Shown: positions 26,919-36,276, counted from the stretch's first letter. The stretch: 64,000 nucleotides of DNA from Roseiarcus sp963798015 (GCA_963798015.1 CAWCSA010000013.1:124001-188000), one strand, 5' to 3'. Translations and numbers: made by a program. The notes: generated from the letters alone by a model not told the origin.

Positions 26919-28433
26919 ATGACCGCCAAAGCGCCCAACATTCTCATCGTCATGGCCGACCAGATGGCGCCGGCTTCTCTGCCCATCTACGGTCATTCCC
27001 TAGTCCGCGCGCCGAATATGCAGGCGCTCGCGCGAGACGGAATCGTGTTTGACAGCGCCTATTGCGCGAGCCCCTTGTGCGCGCCGTCGCGCGCCTCGTT
27101 CATGTCAGGCCTTTTGCCATCGCGCACGCGGGTCTACGACAATGCGGCCGAGTTCGCGGCTGACATTCCGACTTTCGCCCACGCTCTCAGGCTTCGCGAC
27201 TATCGCACCATTCTCTCGGGCAAGATGCACTTCTGCGGGCCCGATCAGCTGCATGGGTTCGAGCAGCGGCTGACGACCGACATCTATCCCGCCGACTTCA
27301 ACTGGACGCCGGACTGGAATCGCCCCGATCATCGTCCGAGCTGGTACCACAACATGAGTTCGGTCCGGGATGCGGGTCTATGCGTGCGCTCGAACCAGCT
27401 CGACTTTGACGATGAGACGGCGTTCATGGCCGAGCGCGCAATCTTCGATCTCGCGCGATCAAAGGATCAGCGGCCTTTCCTGTTGGTCACCTCATTCTCG
27501 CATCCGCATGACCCGTTCGCCGTGCAGCAGCGCTACTGGGGTCTCTACCGCGACGAGGACATCGACATGCCGGCGCTCGGGAACGCGCTCGACCCGCATT
27601 CGCGGCGCCTGCGCCACGTTTGCGCGATGGACGCCGAACCGGTGACCGAGGCTCAGGTGCGCGCTGCGCGACGCGCTTATTACGGCGCAATCGCCTATGT
27701 CGACGACCTGCTCGGCCGGCTCATGGCGGCGCTCCGCTCCGCCGCTTTGACCGACGACACGATCGTCATCCTCACCAGCGATCACGGCGAGATGCTGGGC
27801 GAACGCGGCCTCTGGTACAAGATGAGCTTCCTCGAAGGCGCGGCCCGCGTGCCACTGGTGGTCGCCAATCCCGGCCGCTTCGCGCCGCGCCGCGTCGCCT
27901 CCAGCGTCTCGCTCGTCGATCTCATGCCGACGCTCATCGATCTCGCGGGCGGCAATGCACAATCGCCCAGAATTGGCGTCGACGGCCGCAGCCTTGCAAC
28001 TCATCTCCGCGGCGCCGGAGGACATGACGAGGCGATCGGTGAGTATCTTGCCGAAGGCGCGATCGCGCCGCTCGTGATGATCCGCCGGGGCGCGTACAAG
28101 TTCATCCACTCCCCCGTCGACCCCGACCAGCTGTTCGACCTAACTCATGACCCGCGCGAACGCGACAACCTGGCGGACGATCCGTCATGCGCTGAGGTCG
28201 TCGCCAGTTTTCGCGCGGAAGTTGGAAAGCGTTGGGACATGGCCGAGTTGGACGCGCGGATTCGGGATAGCCAGCGCCGGCGCCGTCTCGTCGATGCCGC
28301 GCTCAATAAGGGCAAAGTCCAGGCTTGGGATTTCCAACCTTTCCAAAAGGCGTCGCGTCAATACGCGCGCAATTCCATGGACCTCGACGACCTTGAGGCG
28401 ATGGCCCGCTTTCCGCCGGTCCCGCGCGGCTGA
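26919..28433 (+). CDS. betC: Choline-sulfatase
   Basis: A 504-residue type I sulfatase hydrolysing choline-O-sulfate to choline and sulfate. The N-terminus NILIVMADQMAPASLPIYGH and formylglycine motif C54-A-P-S-R58 are typical of BetC. The downstream SFSHPHDPF, TSDHGEMLGERGLWYK and the C-terminal extension ending MDLDDLEAMARFPPV match choline sulfatases rather than aryl-sulfatases. No signal peptide is present, so it is cytoplasmic. It diverges from the radical SAM gene with about 118 bp between. No bet operon (betI, A, B) is adjacent. Activity needs a formylglycine-generating enzyme encoded elsewhere. Confidence 0.93.
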   Translation: MTAKAPNILIVMADQMAPASLPIYGHSLVRAPNMQALARDGIVFDSAYCASPLCAPSRASFMSGLLPSRTRVYDNAAEFAADIPTFAHALRLRDYRTILSGKMHFCGPDQLHGFEQRLTTDIYPADFNWTPDWNRPDHRPSWYHNMSSVRDAGLCVRSNQLDFDDETAFMAERAIFDLARSKDQRPFLLVTSFSHPHDPFAVQQRYWGLYRDEDIDMPALGNALDPHSRRLRHVCAMDAEPVTEAQVRAARRAYYGAIAYVDDLLGRLMAALRSAALTDDTIVILTSDHGEMLGERGLWYKMSFLEGAARVPLVVANPGRFAPRRVASSVSLVDLMPTLIDLAGGNAQSPRIGVDGRSLATHLRGAGGHDEAIGEYLAEGAIAPLVMIRRGAYKFIHSPVDPDQLFDLTHDPRERDNLADDPSCAEVVASFRAEVGKRWDMAELDARIRDSQRRRRLVDAALNKGKVQAWDFQPFQKASRQYARNSMDLDDLEAMARFPPVPRG

Positions 28434-28512
28434 ATTGGACAGCAGGAATCGGGCGGACGAGCCATGAATCCGCTGCTAGGCCGCAGCCGAGACAGGCATT
28501 TGAGAGGCGGCG

Positions 28513-29487
28513 ATGGCGGTCGCGCAGCGCGCGATGACGGCGCGAGAATGGAGCCTCTTGGCTCTTTTGTCCCTGTTATGGGGCGGGTCGTTCTTTTTCA
28601 TCGGCGTTGCCGTGAAAGAGCTGCCGCCCTTGACCCTGGCGAGCTTAAGGGTCGGGCTCGCCGCTCTCATCCTGTGGGCGAGCGCTCCGCTGACTGGCGC
28701 TGAGCTCCCGAAGAGCGGCAGGGCTCTGGCCGCTCTCGCGCTGCTCGGACTCGGCAACAACGCGCTGCCCTTTGCCTTGATCGCCTGGGGGCAAACCCAT
28801 CTGGCAGCCGGCCTCGCCTCGATCCTCAACGCGGCGACGCCCGTGTTCGCTGTGCTCGTCGCGCATGTCTTTACGGCCGAGGAGAAGCTGAACCGTTTCA
28901 AGATCATCGGGACCGCCGCCGGAATGGCCGGCGTCGCCTGGGTTATCGGACCCGACCTGCTCTGGGGGCGATCTAAGGTCAACGTATGGGCCGAAGGCGC
29001 GGTGCTCCTGGCGGCTCTGAGCTACGCAGTGTCGGCCGTGTTCGCGAGACGCGTCCGTGTTCTCGGGCTTGGGCCCATCGATGTCGCTACCGGACAAGCG
29101 ACAGCGGGCGCGATCTATCTTGTTCCCCTCGCACTCCTCCTGGACCGGCCTTGGTCGCTTCCGGCCCCGAGCGTGGCGGTCGTCGCGTCGGTATTTGCGA
29201 TCGCAGCGCTTTGCACGGCGTTGGCCTATGTCGTCTATTTCCGCATTCTATCCGGCGCGGGCGCGACCAATGTGCTGCTGGTGACCCTTCTGGCGCCCGC
29301 GACCTCAGTGGTCCTCGGCGCGCTGTTTCTGCATGAACGACTGCTCGAGCGGCAGTTTCTCGGCTTTGGGCTGATTGCGGTCGGGCTTGCCTTTATCGAC
29401 GGCCGCCTGCACCGCGCCCTGTCCGGCGCTAACCCTAATCTCACTCCACACAATTCCCGGTTCCCCACTGGGCAGAAATCGCGCTAG
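28513..29487 (+). CDS. EamA/DMT-family transporter
   Basis: A 324-residue inner-membrane permease with ten predicted hydrophobic segments arranged as two EamA repeats (residues about 10-140 and 150-290). Typical motifs are LLWGGSFFFIGVAVKELPPL near the start and ALFLHERLLERQFLGFGLIA near the end. Substrates of this family vary (amino acids, nucleosides, drugs) and cannot be inferred. The ATG at 28513 is taken; an ATG seven codons in is also possible. It follows betC by 79 bp on the same strand, so co-transcription is possible. Confidence 0.9.
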   Translation: MAVAQRAMTAREWSLLALLSLLWGGSFFFIGVAVKELPPLTLASLRVGLAALILWASAPLTGAELPKSGRALAALALLGLGNNALPFALIAWGQTHLAAGLASILNAATPVFAVLVAHVFTAEEKLNRFKIIGTAAGMAGVAWVIGPDLLWGRSKVNVWAEGAVLLAALSYAVSAVFARRVRVLGLGPIDVATGQATAGAIYLVPLALLLDRPWSLPAPSVAVVASVFAIAALCTALAYVVYFRILSGAGATNVLLVTLLAPATSVVLGALFLHERLLERQFLGFGLIAVGLAFIDGRLHRALSGANPNLTPHNSRFPTGQKSR

Positions 29488-29513
29488 CCTCCTGGTTCTG
29501 AAGAGGGCCATTG

Positions 29514-29774
29514 ATGGCGAGCGGGACAAGGAAGCCGATCGATCTCGCTGAGCGCGCCGCCAATCGGCGCAGCAGGCGTTCTCACACGGCCTCCGGAGAG
29601 GACGCCTGGCGGCGCGAGACCTTTTGCCTCCCGCGGGACGAAGCGCGCGCCAAGGCGCGCGAATGGTTCGAGCGCTTCCCTAAAGCGGCCTACATGACCG
29701 AGATCGAATCCTGGCGCGAGGTCCCGGACGATCGGATCGAATTTGTCATACGTCGCTTGCCGTCCGCCGATTGA
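29514..29774 (+). CDS. Small hypothetical protein
   Basis: An 86-residue soluble, charged protein (Arg-rich N-terminus, C-terminal ending IEFVIRRLPSAD). The ATG at 29514 has AAGAGGG upstream; a TTG three bases earlier is in frame. The tract TFCLPRDEARAKAREWFERF followed by PKAAYMTEIESWREVPDDRI reads like a small helical plus strand domain, but I do not recognise a family. Codon usage is similar to its neighbours. It sits 27 bp after the transporter gene, suggesting the same transcript. Confidence 0.6.
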   Translation: MASGTRKPIDLAERAANRRSRRSHTASGEDAWRRETFCLPRDEARAKAREWFERFPKAAYMTEIESWREVPDDRIEFVIRRLPSAD

Positions 29775-29890
29775 GCAAGCTCGCCTTGTTGCTATTTGCC
29801 TAGCACGGCTGAAGGCAGGCTTTTTAGCTCGAGCTGCCGTTGTAGCTGAACCTCCGCCCCCATATAAGGACCGGGCTGCCGCAACCCAGG

Positions 29891-30901
29891 ATGGGCTTGT
29901 TGGGCGGCGACAGTATTCCGGGGGTCGAGTTGTCCTCGTCCAGAATTGAGCATGAGCGCCTTGTTATCATCGGCTCGGGGCCGGCCGCCTATACAGCAGC
30001 GGTTTACGCCGCGCGCGCCCTGTTAAAGCCTCTAGTATTGGCCGGCTTCGAGCAGGGTGGCCAGCTAATGACCACTACAGATGTGGAGAATTATCCTGGA
30101 TTCGCCGATCCGATCCAGGGCCCCTGGCTAATGGAGCAAATGCGGGCGCAAGCCGATCACGTCGGCGCACGGATCGAGAGCGAATATGTGGTCGCGCTCG
30201 AACTCGGACGCAGGCCGTTCATCATTCGCTGCGACAGCGGTCGCACTTTCGCCGCCGAGGCGATCGTTCTTGCGACGGGAGCCAAGGCCAAATATCTAGG
30301 GCTCGCAAGCGAAGAGGTGTTCAAGGGCTTCGGCGTCTCGGCCTGCGCGACCTGTGACGGCTTCTTTTTCCGCGGCAAGACGGTGGCCGTGATCGGGGGC
30401 GGCAACACCGCCGTTGAGGAAGCGCTGCATCTCTCCAACCTCGCCACCCATGTCACCGTCGTGCATCGCCGCAACTCGTTCCGGGCGGAGAAAATCCTGA
30501 GCGAACGTCTGGCCTCCCGTCACAACGTCTCAATCCGCTGGAATACCGCCGTCGAGTCCATTCTGGGAGAACCGCCGCCGCGCGGCGTAACCGCCATCCG
30601 GCTGCGGAACGTGGTGACCGGCGCGCTTGACGATCTTACGGTCGACGGGGTCTTCGTTGCGATCGGCCACGAGCCAGCGTCCGAGCTGGTGCGCGGCCAA
30701 GTCGCGCTAAAATCGAACGGCTACGTTCAGACCGCGCCCGGGTCCACCGCAACCAGCGTCGAGGGCGTGTTCGCGGCCGGCGACGTTGCGGACGACGTGT
30801 TCCGTCAGGCGGTCACGGCCGCGGGTCTCGGCTGCATGGCGGCGCTCGAGGCCGAGCGCTGGCTCGCCGCCGAAGAACCGAAACGGGCGGCGGCCGAATA
30901 A
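29891..30901 (+). CDS. trxB: Thioredoxin-disulfide reductase
   Basis: TrxB moves electrons from NADPH through FAD and a redox disulfide to thioredoxin. The 336 residues contain the FAD motif IIGSGPAAYTAAVYAARA (from about residue 21), the active-site C152-A-T-C155 in SACATCDGFFF, the NADPH motif VIGGGNTAVEEAL, and the C-terminal FAAGDVADDVFRQAVTAAGLG. The ATG at 29891 adds about 16 residues before the homologous part, so a later start near 29935-29953 is conceivable. A LysR regulator gene follows on the same strand 73 bp later, a neighbour arrangement common in rhizobial relatives. Confidence 0.95.
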   Translation: MGLLGGDSIPGVELSSSRIEHERLVIIGSGPAAYTAAVYAARALLKPLVLAGFEQGGQLMTTTDVENYPGFADPIQGPWLMEQMRAQADHVGARIESEYVVALELGRRPFIIRCDSGRTFAAEAIVLATGAKAKYLGLASEEVFKGFGVSACATCDGFFFRGKTVAVIGGGNTAVEEALHLSNLATHVTVVHRRNSFRAEKILSERLASRHNVSIRWNTAVESILGEPPPRGVTAIRLRNVVTGALDDLTVDGVFVAIGHEPASELVRGQVALKSNGYVQTAPGSTATSVEGVFAAGDVADDVFRQAVTAAGLGCMAALEAERWLAAEEPKRAAAE

Positions 30902-30974
30902 AAATACGCCGGCGACGGCGCCAGGCAAATAAGTAACGAAATCTCGATGGCCTCGTGGGGCCGAGGAAACGTTC

Positions 30975-31868
30975 ATGGACTGGGATAAGCTGCGCGTCTT
31001 CCAGGCGGCCGCCGACGCTGGGTCGTTCACCCATGCCGGCGAGACGCTGGGTCTCAGCCAGTCAGCGATAAGTCGTCAGGTCGGTGCGCTGGAGGCCGAC
31101 CTTGGCGCGCCGCTGTTTCACCGCCACGCCCGCGGTCTCATTCTCACAGAACAGGGCGAAATGCTGCTCGGCGCCGTGCGCGACGTCGTTCTCAAACTCG
31201 ACGCCGTGCGTAGCCGACTTATTGACAGCCGGGAGAAGCCGCACGGCGAATTGCGGGTCACGACGACATTGGGTCTTGGCGCTAACTGGCTAGCCCCGCG
31301 GCTCGGCGAGTTCGTGGATCTCTATCCTGAGATCCAGCTCCAATTGCTGTTGTCGGACGATGACCTCGACCTTGGGATGCGCGAAGCGGACGTCGCGCTC
31401 AGGCTGCGCGAACCGATCCAGCCGGACTTGATTCGGCGCCGCCTCTTCACCGTGCATTTCCACGCCTACGCGTCAGCCGACTATCTGCGAAGGCACCCGC
31501 AGCCGCGCAAGGTCGAGGATCTCGATCAACATCACCTGGTCGCTTTCGGCGCGCCGACGGCGACCCATCTCTTGTACGATCTCAACTCGCTTCTGAGCGT
31601 GGGCCGCGACCCCAAGTCTCCTCGGACTCCGCAAATTACGATCAACAATTTGGCGGGGATGACCCATGCGGTCGAACACGGCGTCGGCATCGCCGTCTTG
31701 CCCGACTATTGCGTGCAGCCGGAATCGGGGCTTGTCCGTCTGCTGCCGCAGGCGGACATGCCCGAGATGGATTGCTTCCTTGTCTACACCGAGGAACTCA
31801 AGAATGTCGCGCGCGTCCATGCCTTTCGCGACTTTCTGATCAGCAGCGCGCAACGCTGGCGCTACTGA
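30975..31868 (+). CDS. LysR-family transcriptional regulator
   Basis: A 297-residue LysR-type regulator. The N-terminal winged helix-turn-helix (MDWDKLRVFQAAADAGSFTH, then ETLGLSQSAISRQVGALEAD) is complete. The effector-binding domain starts near residue 90 (LRVTTTLGLGANWLAPRLGE). The ATG is at 30975. Its position just after trxB suggests it may influence thiol-redox genes, but LysR proteins usually act on divergent neighbours and none diverges from this one. The target is therefore unknown. Confidence 0.93.
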   Translation: MDWDKLRVFQAAADAGSFTHAGETLGLSQSAISRQVGALEADLGAPLFHRHARGLILTEQGEMLLGAVRDVVLKLDAVRSRLIDSREKPHGELRVTTTLGLGANWLAPRLGEFVDLYPEIQLQLLLSDDDLDLGMREADVALRLREPIQPDLIRRRLFTVHFHAYASADYLRRHPQPRKVEDLDQHHLVAFGAPTATHLLYDLNSLLSVGRDPKSPRTPQITINNLAGMTHAVEHGVGIAVLPDYCVQPESGLVRLLPQADMPEMDCFLVYTEELKNVARVHAFRDFLISSAQRWRY

Positions 31869-31905
31869 CACGCGTCGGGACACGGCAGGCGCGAGCGATC
31901 GGTCT

Positions 31906-32906
31906 TCAGAACAACCGGTCCTTCCAGGTCCGCGGCGTCTTCTCGTTTATGATCTCGAGATCGATGTGATATTTGAAGTCGCGCGTGCCGCGCCTCCTGA
32001 TCGCCTCGATCATGCTGGCCAGACCTGTGTCGAGGTCGACCGACGTCTTGTATTGCAGCATCTTTCTCGCCTTGTCGGACGAGCACGACGCATGCAAAAC
32101 TTCTTGCGGTCGCCCGGTCATGAAGATGGGATCGAGATTGAACTGCAGTTGATTGGCGATCCGCTCGGCGAGCTCGATGATCGTGATCGTCTCCTCGTCC
32201 GGGCCAATATTGATGATCTCGCCAACGACGTTGTCGCGGAACGCCATCTCCTTCAAACAATAGAGACAGTCGTCGATGAACGAGAAGCACCGCTGCTGCT
32301 TGCCGTTCCCATAAATGATGGGCTGGCGACCCTGCAGCATCAGATTGATCATGATCGACGCCACATTGCGGAACGGATCGTCCCATTTCTGCCGGGGACC
32401 GATAATGTTGTGGGGCACCGCGATCACATATTCGACGCCATGTACGGCGCAAAGATTGCGCAGGATGTCTTCAGCGGCGAGCTTGCCGATTCCGTAGGGG
32501 TCTTGCGGCTTCGGCGTCTGGTCCTCCCTGAAGGGCGGCTTGAGGGCGCCGTAGCGCGCCATCGACGAGCAGAAGACGACTCGCTTCGCACGATTGGCGA
32601 CTGCGGCGGAGAAAACCGCCACCGAAGCGCCAACTATGTTCTGCGTCACGAAGTGGGGCGAGAAAACCGACAGGCCCTCGTACGCCGTCGCGGCGCAATG
32701 ATAATAGATGTCGCAACCTTCTGACACTTTTTGGATGTGATTGAAGTCGTTGCAGTCAAACTGGTGAAAATCAATCTTAGACGGGACATTATCGAGTTCC
32801 CCGCCGATGAGGTTATCGACCCCCACGACTTGATGCCCTTCGCGATCATCGCATCAGCCAAATGGCTGCCGAGAAAGCCCGCGACCCCCGTAACGAATAC
32901 CTTCAT
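31906..32906 (-). pseudogene. NAD-dependent epimerase/dehydratase, one frameshift
   Basis: An extended short-chain dehydrogenase of the nucleotide-sugar epimerase kind. The N-terminal piece (ATG at 32906) has the Rossmann motif TGVAGFLGSHLADAMIAKG. A missing base near 32833 then shifts frame, and the remainder (VGVDNLIGGELDN to the stop at 31906) continues. Adding one C so that GGCATC becomes GGCCATC gives KGHQVVGVDNL, the standard family sequence. The catalytic YxxxK is intact as YGIGK and the Ser in FCSSMARYG. It is the last gene of the minus-strand glycan cluster. A sequencing error is as plausible as true inactivation, since the rest is well preserved. Confidence 0.85.
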
Positions 32907-33069
32907 CGTTGACCCTTTTTCCGTTCCAGCGCTGTTTCACAGCAGAATCTGTGCTCAATCCGAAGCGTGGCGCTTGCTAGAAAAATCCTTCGTTTTCTAG
33001 CCGTCGCCCAAAATGAATTCACCTTTCGGCGCCCCGACGCTCGTCGGCCGGGCAAGATGGCGTTGCTTG

Positions 33070-34140
33070 CTAATCGGCGCGTTGCAAAAAGACTTTCGTA
33101 GCCGGTCCTTGCGTTGCTCGCATGAACCCAGGCATTCCTGTTTCCCCGGTCACGCCGGCCCACCATCCGCTAAGACCGATGGTGAACGACCGCCACGAGT
33201 GAAAGCGAAGCAGGAGCTCCAAAGTCTCCAGTAGCGCGACGCCCGCGAATAGAGGCCAAGCCGAGGGGTATCGCTTTTTCGCGATAATCACCCAATTCCT
33301 CTCGGAAAGGTAAATGCTGAACCGCGACCGCTTTGGACGCGGTCCACCAGAACCAGAGGTCGAGCCGGCCACGTGGTGGACGACCGAGTCGTGCGCATAG
33401 CCCAGCCGGAACTTTCCGCGGCGGAGCGACCATTCGCTGTCTTCGTGATAGACGAAAAAGTCCTCATCCATCACGCCAATCGTCTCGATGTAATCTTTTG
33501 ACACGAACATCGCCGTGCCGGCGACAATGTCCAGGTCCGCCTCCACATCCTTTAAGTCCGGAGTCGCTTCGGCAGGCTGTCCATGCCCCAGCGATCGCGC
33601 CCGCCCAAATAAAGGCCAGTATTTGAGCCCGCCCCACAGCTGAACCCGCCCATTGGCCACGAAGACAATTTTACTCCCGACAATTCCGTAGCCGCCTTCT
33701 GCCTGTCGGCGCACCAAGGCGCCGAGCGCGTCCGGCTCCGGAAACGTATCAGGATTGAGGACCCAGATGAAATCCCAGTCGGCGCCGGCGGCGGCGATGC
33801 AGAAATTGACGCCGCCGCTATATCCACGGTTCTCGCGCGATTTGAGAACCCTCACCACGCGCCGGTCCGCGCCAAGATGGAAATGCTGGCCTTCCGCGGC
33901 GCCCAGCCGATCATTCGCCTCGGCGTCAGCCGCAACCATCCCCGGGACTTGGGACAGTTCCCGGACGTCGCGCTCGAACGCATCATGGCCGCCATTCTCA
34001 CAGATGACGACGCTGAACTCTCGGTAGATCGAGCTATTGAGCGACGCGAGGGAGCCCACGAGATTCTTGGCCTCGTCTGTCGCGACAATCGCAATGACGA
34101 CGCGGGGGACAGTGCTAATTGCGCTCGCGACTTCCGACAC
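33070..34140 (-). CDS. Glycosyltransferase family 2 (rhamnosyltransferase-like)
   Basis: A 356-residue GT-A fold glycosyltransferase. The N-terminus VVIAIVATDEAKNLVGSLASL, the NRGYSGGVNFCIAAA substrate loop and the WVLNPDTFPEPDALGALV region carrying the DxD-equivalent are visible. The IVAGTAMFVSKDYIETIGVMDE and DEDFFVYHEDSEWSLRRGK blocks are typical of rhamnosyltransferase-like GT2 enzymes. A weak hydrophobic stretch near the C-terminus may associate with the membrane. It lies between the epimerase and a second GT2 in a surface-glycan cluster. The sugar donor is unknown. Confidence 0.92.
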   Translation of the reverse strand: MSEVASAISTVPRVVIAIVATDEAKNLVGSLASLNSSIYREFSVVICENGGHDAFERDVRELSQVPGMVAADAEANDRLGAAEGQHFHLGADRRVVRVLKSRENRGYSGGVNFCIAAAGADWDFIWVLNPDTFPEPDALGALVRRQAEGGYGIVGSKIVFVANGRVQLWGGLKYWPLFGRARSLGHGQPAEATPDLKDVEADLDIVAGTAMFVSKDYIETIGVMDEDFFVYHEDSEWSLRRGKFRLGYAHDSVVHHVAGSTSGSGGPRPKRSRFSIYLSERNWVIIAKKRYPSAWPLFAGVALLETLELLLRFHSWRSFTIGLSGWWAGVTGETGMPGFMRATQGPATKVFLQRAD

Positions 34141-34464
34141 TCGACACCCCTACCGATTGGTCAATCTCGCATGGCTGGCGAACGCTATCCGCAAAATGCT
34201 GACGGGCTCTTGCGTCGGCGCTATGACGCGCGGCTAAAATGCTGCTCCTTGCAAAGCCCTCCCGATGTTTCTGGTTGAAGTGGCCGCAACAATTCCAAGC
34301 GACCTTTGCGGCCACTCTCAGGGCCGAAGGTGTACGCCTTATTCCAAACCTTGACCGGAATTGAAGACGCCACGCGAAGATCGAGAGGTATCGGACCCAT
34401 AAACCAGTGTCAATCGGGAGGCCATAGCGCTCTCGATCCACTTGGAAGACAAGCCCGGCGCAAT
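34141..34464. other. Gap inside glycan cluster holding a perfect 10-bp stem-loop
   Basis: About 325 bp separate the two glycosyltransferase genes. Open frames here overlap neighbours and lack any familiar sequence. The one structure is a perfect inverted repeat, GTGGCCGCAA at 34280-34289 and TTGCGGCCAC at 34306-34315, enclosing 16 nt. No T-run follows on either strand, so it is not a standard terminator. Confidence 0.5.
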
Positions 34465-35397
34465 TCACTTTTCATCCCGCCGCGTAAGCTCTCGATAGGC
34501 GACCGAGAAGCGATACGCGCGAATCTGGGCGAGCCCGACGATCGCCATCAGCCGGTTTCGGGTCCCGTTCAAACGCTTCGAGGCGAGCGGCCGGAAGGCA
34601 TGCGGCACGACCGCAAGTAGGGCCGCCGTGTGGCGCAATAAGACGAGGATCGGACCCTTGCCCTTGCGCCGAGCGCCTTCGGCGGACTCGAGCGTCAGCC
34701 GCCGCCATTTGCGCTTCAATTCCTCCATCGTCCGGCGAGCGGGGTGGCCGACGACCGACTTGGGCGCAAACCGGATATGATAGCCCCGCCGCCACGCCCT
34801 TTCACACCAATCCACATCCTCCGGGACGCTGTTTATGAAGTCGCCGACTGCGTCGAACACCGAACGCCAGACGAACATTGATGCGGTAACCGTAAACCTG
34901 ACCTCTTTGACGTAGCGCTCGTTGCGGAAGGCGAACACGGTCTCAAAAGCCTCGGCGGCCGTCATCCTCTGCGGATCCCCAACCAGGACGTCGACGTGGC
35001 CGCCCACGATATCCGTGTGGCCCAGTTCGGCAAGGCCTTCCTCAAGCCAGCGCTTATCCGGCCGACAGTCGCTGTCGATGAAAGCGAGCGCCGCGCCCCG
35101 TGAAGCCCGCACCCCAGCGTTGCGGGCGGGCCCGGGGCCCCGCTCTGCGGCTTCAATGACCTGACCGCGCGATCCGACAATGCGACGCACCGCGTCAAAA
35201 CCGCGCCAGCTGCCGTTGTCGACGACGATGATTTCCGTCCGTTCGCCTGGAAAGCTCTGCGCTTGCAGCATGCTCAAACAGGTATCCAAATTGTCGTAAT
35301 CGTCGAGGTGCGGCACGATCACCGAGACGAGACCGATGTCGAGAAGCCTGCCCGTCGCGTCAAGCGGCGCGGCTTGTTCGGTCTCACCGACCGTCAT
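34465..35397 (-). CDS. Glycosyltransferase family 2
   Basis: A 310-residue GT2 enzyme. The N-terminal VSVIVPHLDDYDNLDTCLSM and EIIVVDNGSWRG are the nucleotide-sugar binding start. GPGPARNAGVRASRGAALAF then IDSDCRP carry the DxD metal motif, and VPEDVDWCERAWRRGYHIRF holds the acceptor-side ED motif. A hydrophobic patch around residues 250-270 may be membrane-associated. It begins 17 bp after the acyl carrier protein gene stop on the same strand, so the two are likely co-transcribed. Confidence 0.92.
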   Translation of the reverse strand: MTVGETEQAAPLDATGRLLDIGLVSVIVPHLDDYDNLDTCLSMLQAQSFPGERTEIIVVDNGSWRGFDAVRRIVGSRGQVIEAAERGPGPARNAGVRASRGAALAFIDSDCRPDKRWLEEGLAELGHTDIVGGHVDVLVGDPQRMTAAEAFETVFAFRNERYVKEVRFTVTASMFVWRSVFDAVGDFINSVPEDVDWCERAWRRGYHIRFAPKSVVGHPARRTMEELKRKWRRLTLESAEGARRKGKGPILVLLRHTAALLAVVPHAFRPLASKRLNGTRNRLMAIVGLAQIRAYRFSVAYRELTRRDEK

Positions 35398-35413
35398 AGC
35401 CTGCCTTTTAGCC

Positions 35414-35647
35414 TCATTTGGCGTATTTGCCCATGATTGATACGGCTTTGTCGAAATTGCTCATTTCTAAAATGTCGTCCGTCTCCAGCATCGTATCGAA
35501 TTCCGATTCAAGCGCGGCGACGAGGATCATATGGCCAATCGACGTCCAAGCTGGGTAGTCCTGGTAGACGAGCTTTGATGTATCGGCATCATCGTCAAGG
35601 TCAAAGCTTTCTTTAAACGCGCCAAATACCCGATCCCTTACTGTCAT
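35414..35647 (-). CDS. Acyl carrier protein-like protein
   Basis: A 77-residue acidic helical protein resembling acyl carrier proteins (TVRDRVFGAFKESFDLDDDA and ALESEFDTMLETDDILEMSN, then a C-terminal helix). The start ATG at 35647 matches the family; the frame extends upstream to 35719. The phosphopantetheine serine would be S36 in PAWTSIGHM, so the usual DSL is replaced by TSI. Because it lies in a glycan cluster, it may supply acyl groups or act in a polysaccharide-linked non-ribosomal or acyltransfer step. It is not the housekeeping fatty-acid ACP. It has good spacing to the downstream GT2 gene. Confidence 0.82.
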   Translation of the reverse strand: MTVRDRVFGAFKESFDLDDDADTSKLVYQDYPAWTSIGHMILVAALESEFDTMLETDDILEMSNFDKAVSIMGKYAK

Positions 35648-35725
35648 TAACCCGTCTCCGCAATCGAATGGTTTAGCCCGGAACCAAAGCATGCACTTTC
35701 CCGGACCAACTCCGGGCAATGCCGC

Positions 35726-36276
35726 TCAATCGACTCGCGTGCAGAGGAAAACCCGTTCCCCGCGCTTCAACCCATGCTTGAGGACGTAAGGCTCCTTCGA
35801 CACCCACTCGCGAAGCGAGAACCCCGCCCCTCGCAGCCGATCGCGAAGGTCGCGGCCATAAAAGCGAGCGTGGTCCTCCTGCCCGAAATGGATCAATCGG
35901 TCGGCCGCGGACACGACCGAAGGGTTCTCATATGTCTCGTCCAGTCCTTCTTCCAGCGGAACCATGATGATCGCCATACCGCCCGGGCGCAAAATACGCC
36001 TGAGCTCCGACATCGCCTTGCGATCGTCCGGCACATGCTCCAAAACGTGGAGGCATAAGACGAGATCGAATGACTGATCCGGAAGATCGATGTCACAGAT
36101 GTTGATGCGAAGGTCGACATCCGTCTTGAACAGATCGCATGTCTTATAGCTCTTGACCCCTTTACTGCGGATGAACGCGGTCAGACTCGGCTCGGGCGCG
36201 AAATGGAGAAGCTCCTTGCCCTCGAATAGCGGCTCCTGGCCTGCGCAGATGGCGAGCGCCCGATGACGTTCGAGAG
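35726..36276 (-). pseudogene. Methyltransferase, C-terminal part, cut by ISAs1-family element
   Basis: The SAM-dependent methyltransferase core of a gene whose 5' end lies at 37511-37707. The piece reads on from the insertion as HRALAICAGQEPLFEGKELL, then HFAPEPSL, and has class I motifs: the post-motif region DQSFDLVLCLHVLEHVPDD and LRRILRPGGMAIIMVPLEEG. It has no start of its own near the junction; an internal ATG at 36043 would lack the SAM-binding half. Removing the IS and one 10-bp target copy joins the two parts in frame into a 245-residue protein. Confidence 0.85.
36267..36276. repeat. Target-site duplication of ISAs1 element (left copy)
   Basis: The 10-bp CGTTCGAGAG is identical to 37511-37520 on the other side of the element. 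The host codons in it (CTC GAA CG on the minus strand) belong to the interrupted methyltransferase, giving SLERHR when rejoined. Confidence 0.92.

Noticed and set aside
34115..34468. Minus-strand ORF of 117 codons between the two GT2 genes
   Set aside because: It overlaps the start of one gene and the end of the other, has no ribosome site and no recognisable domain.
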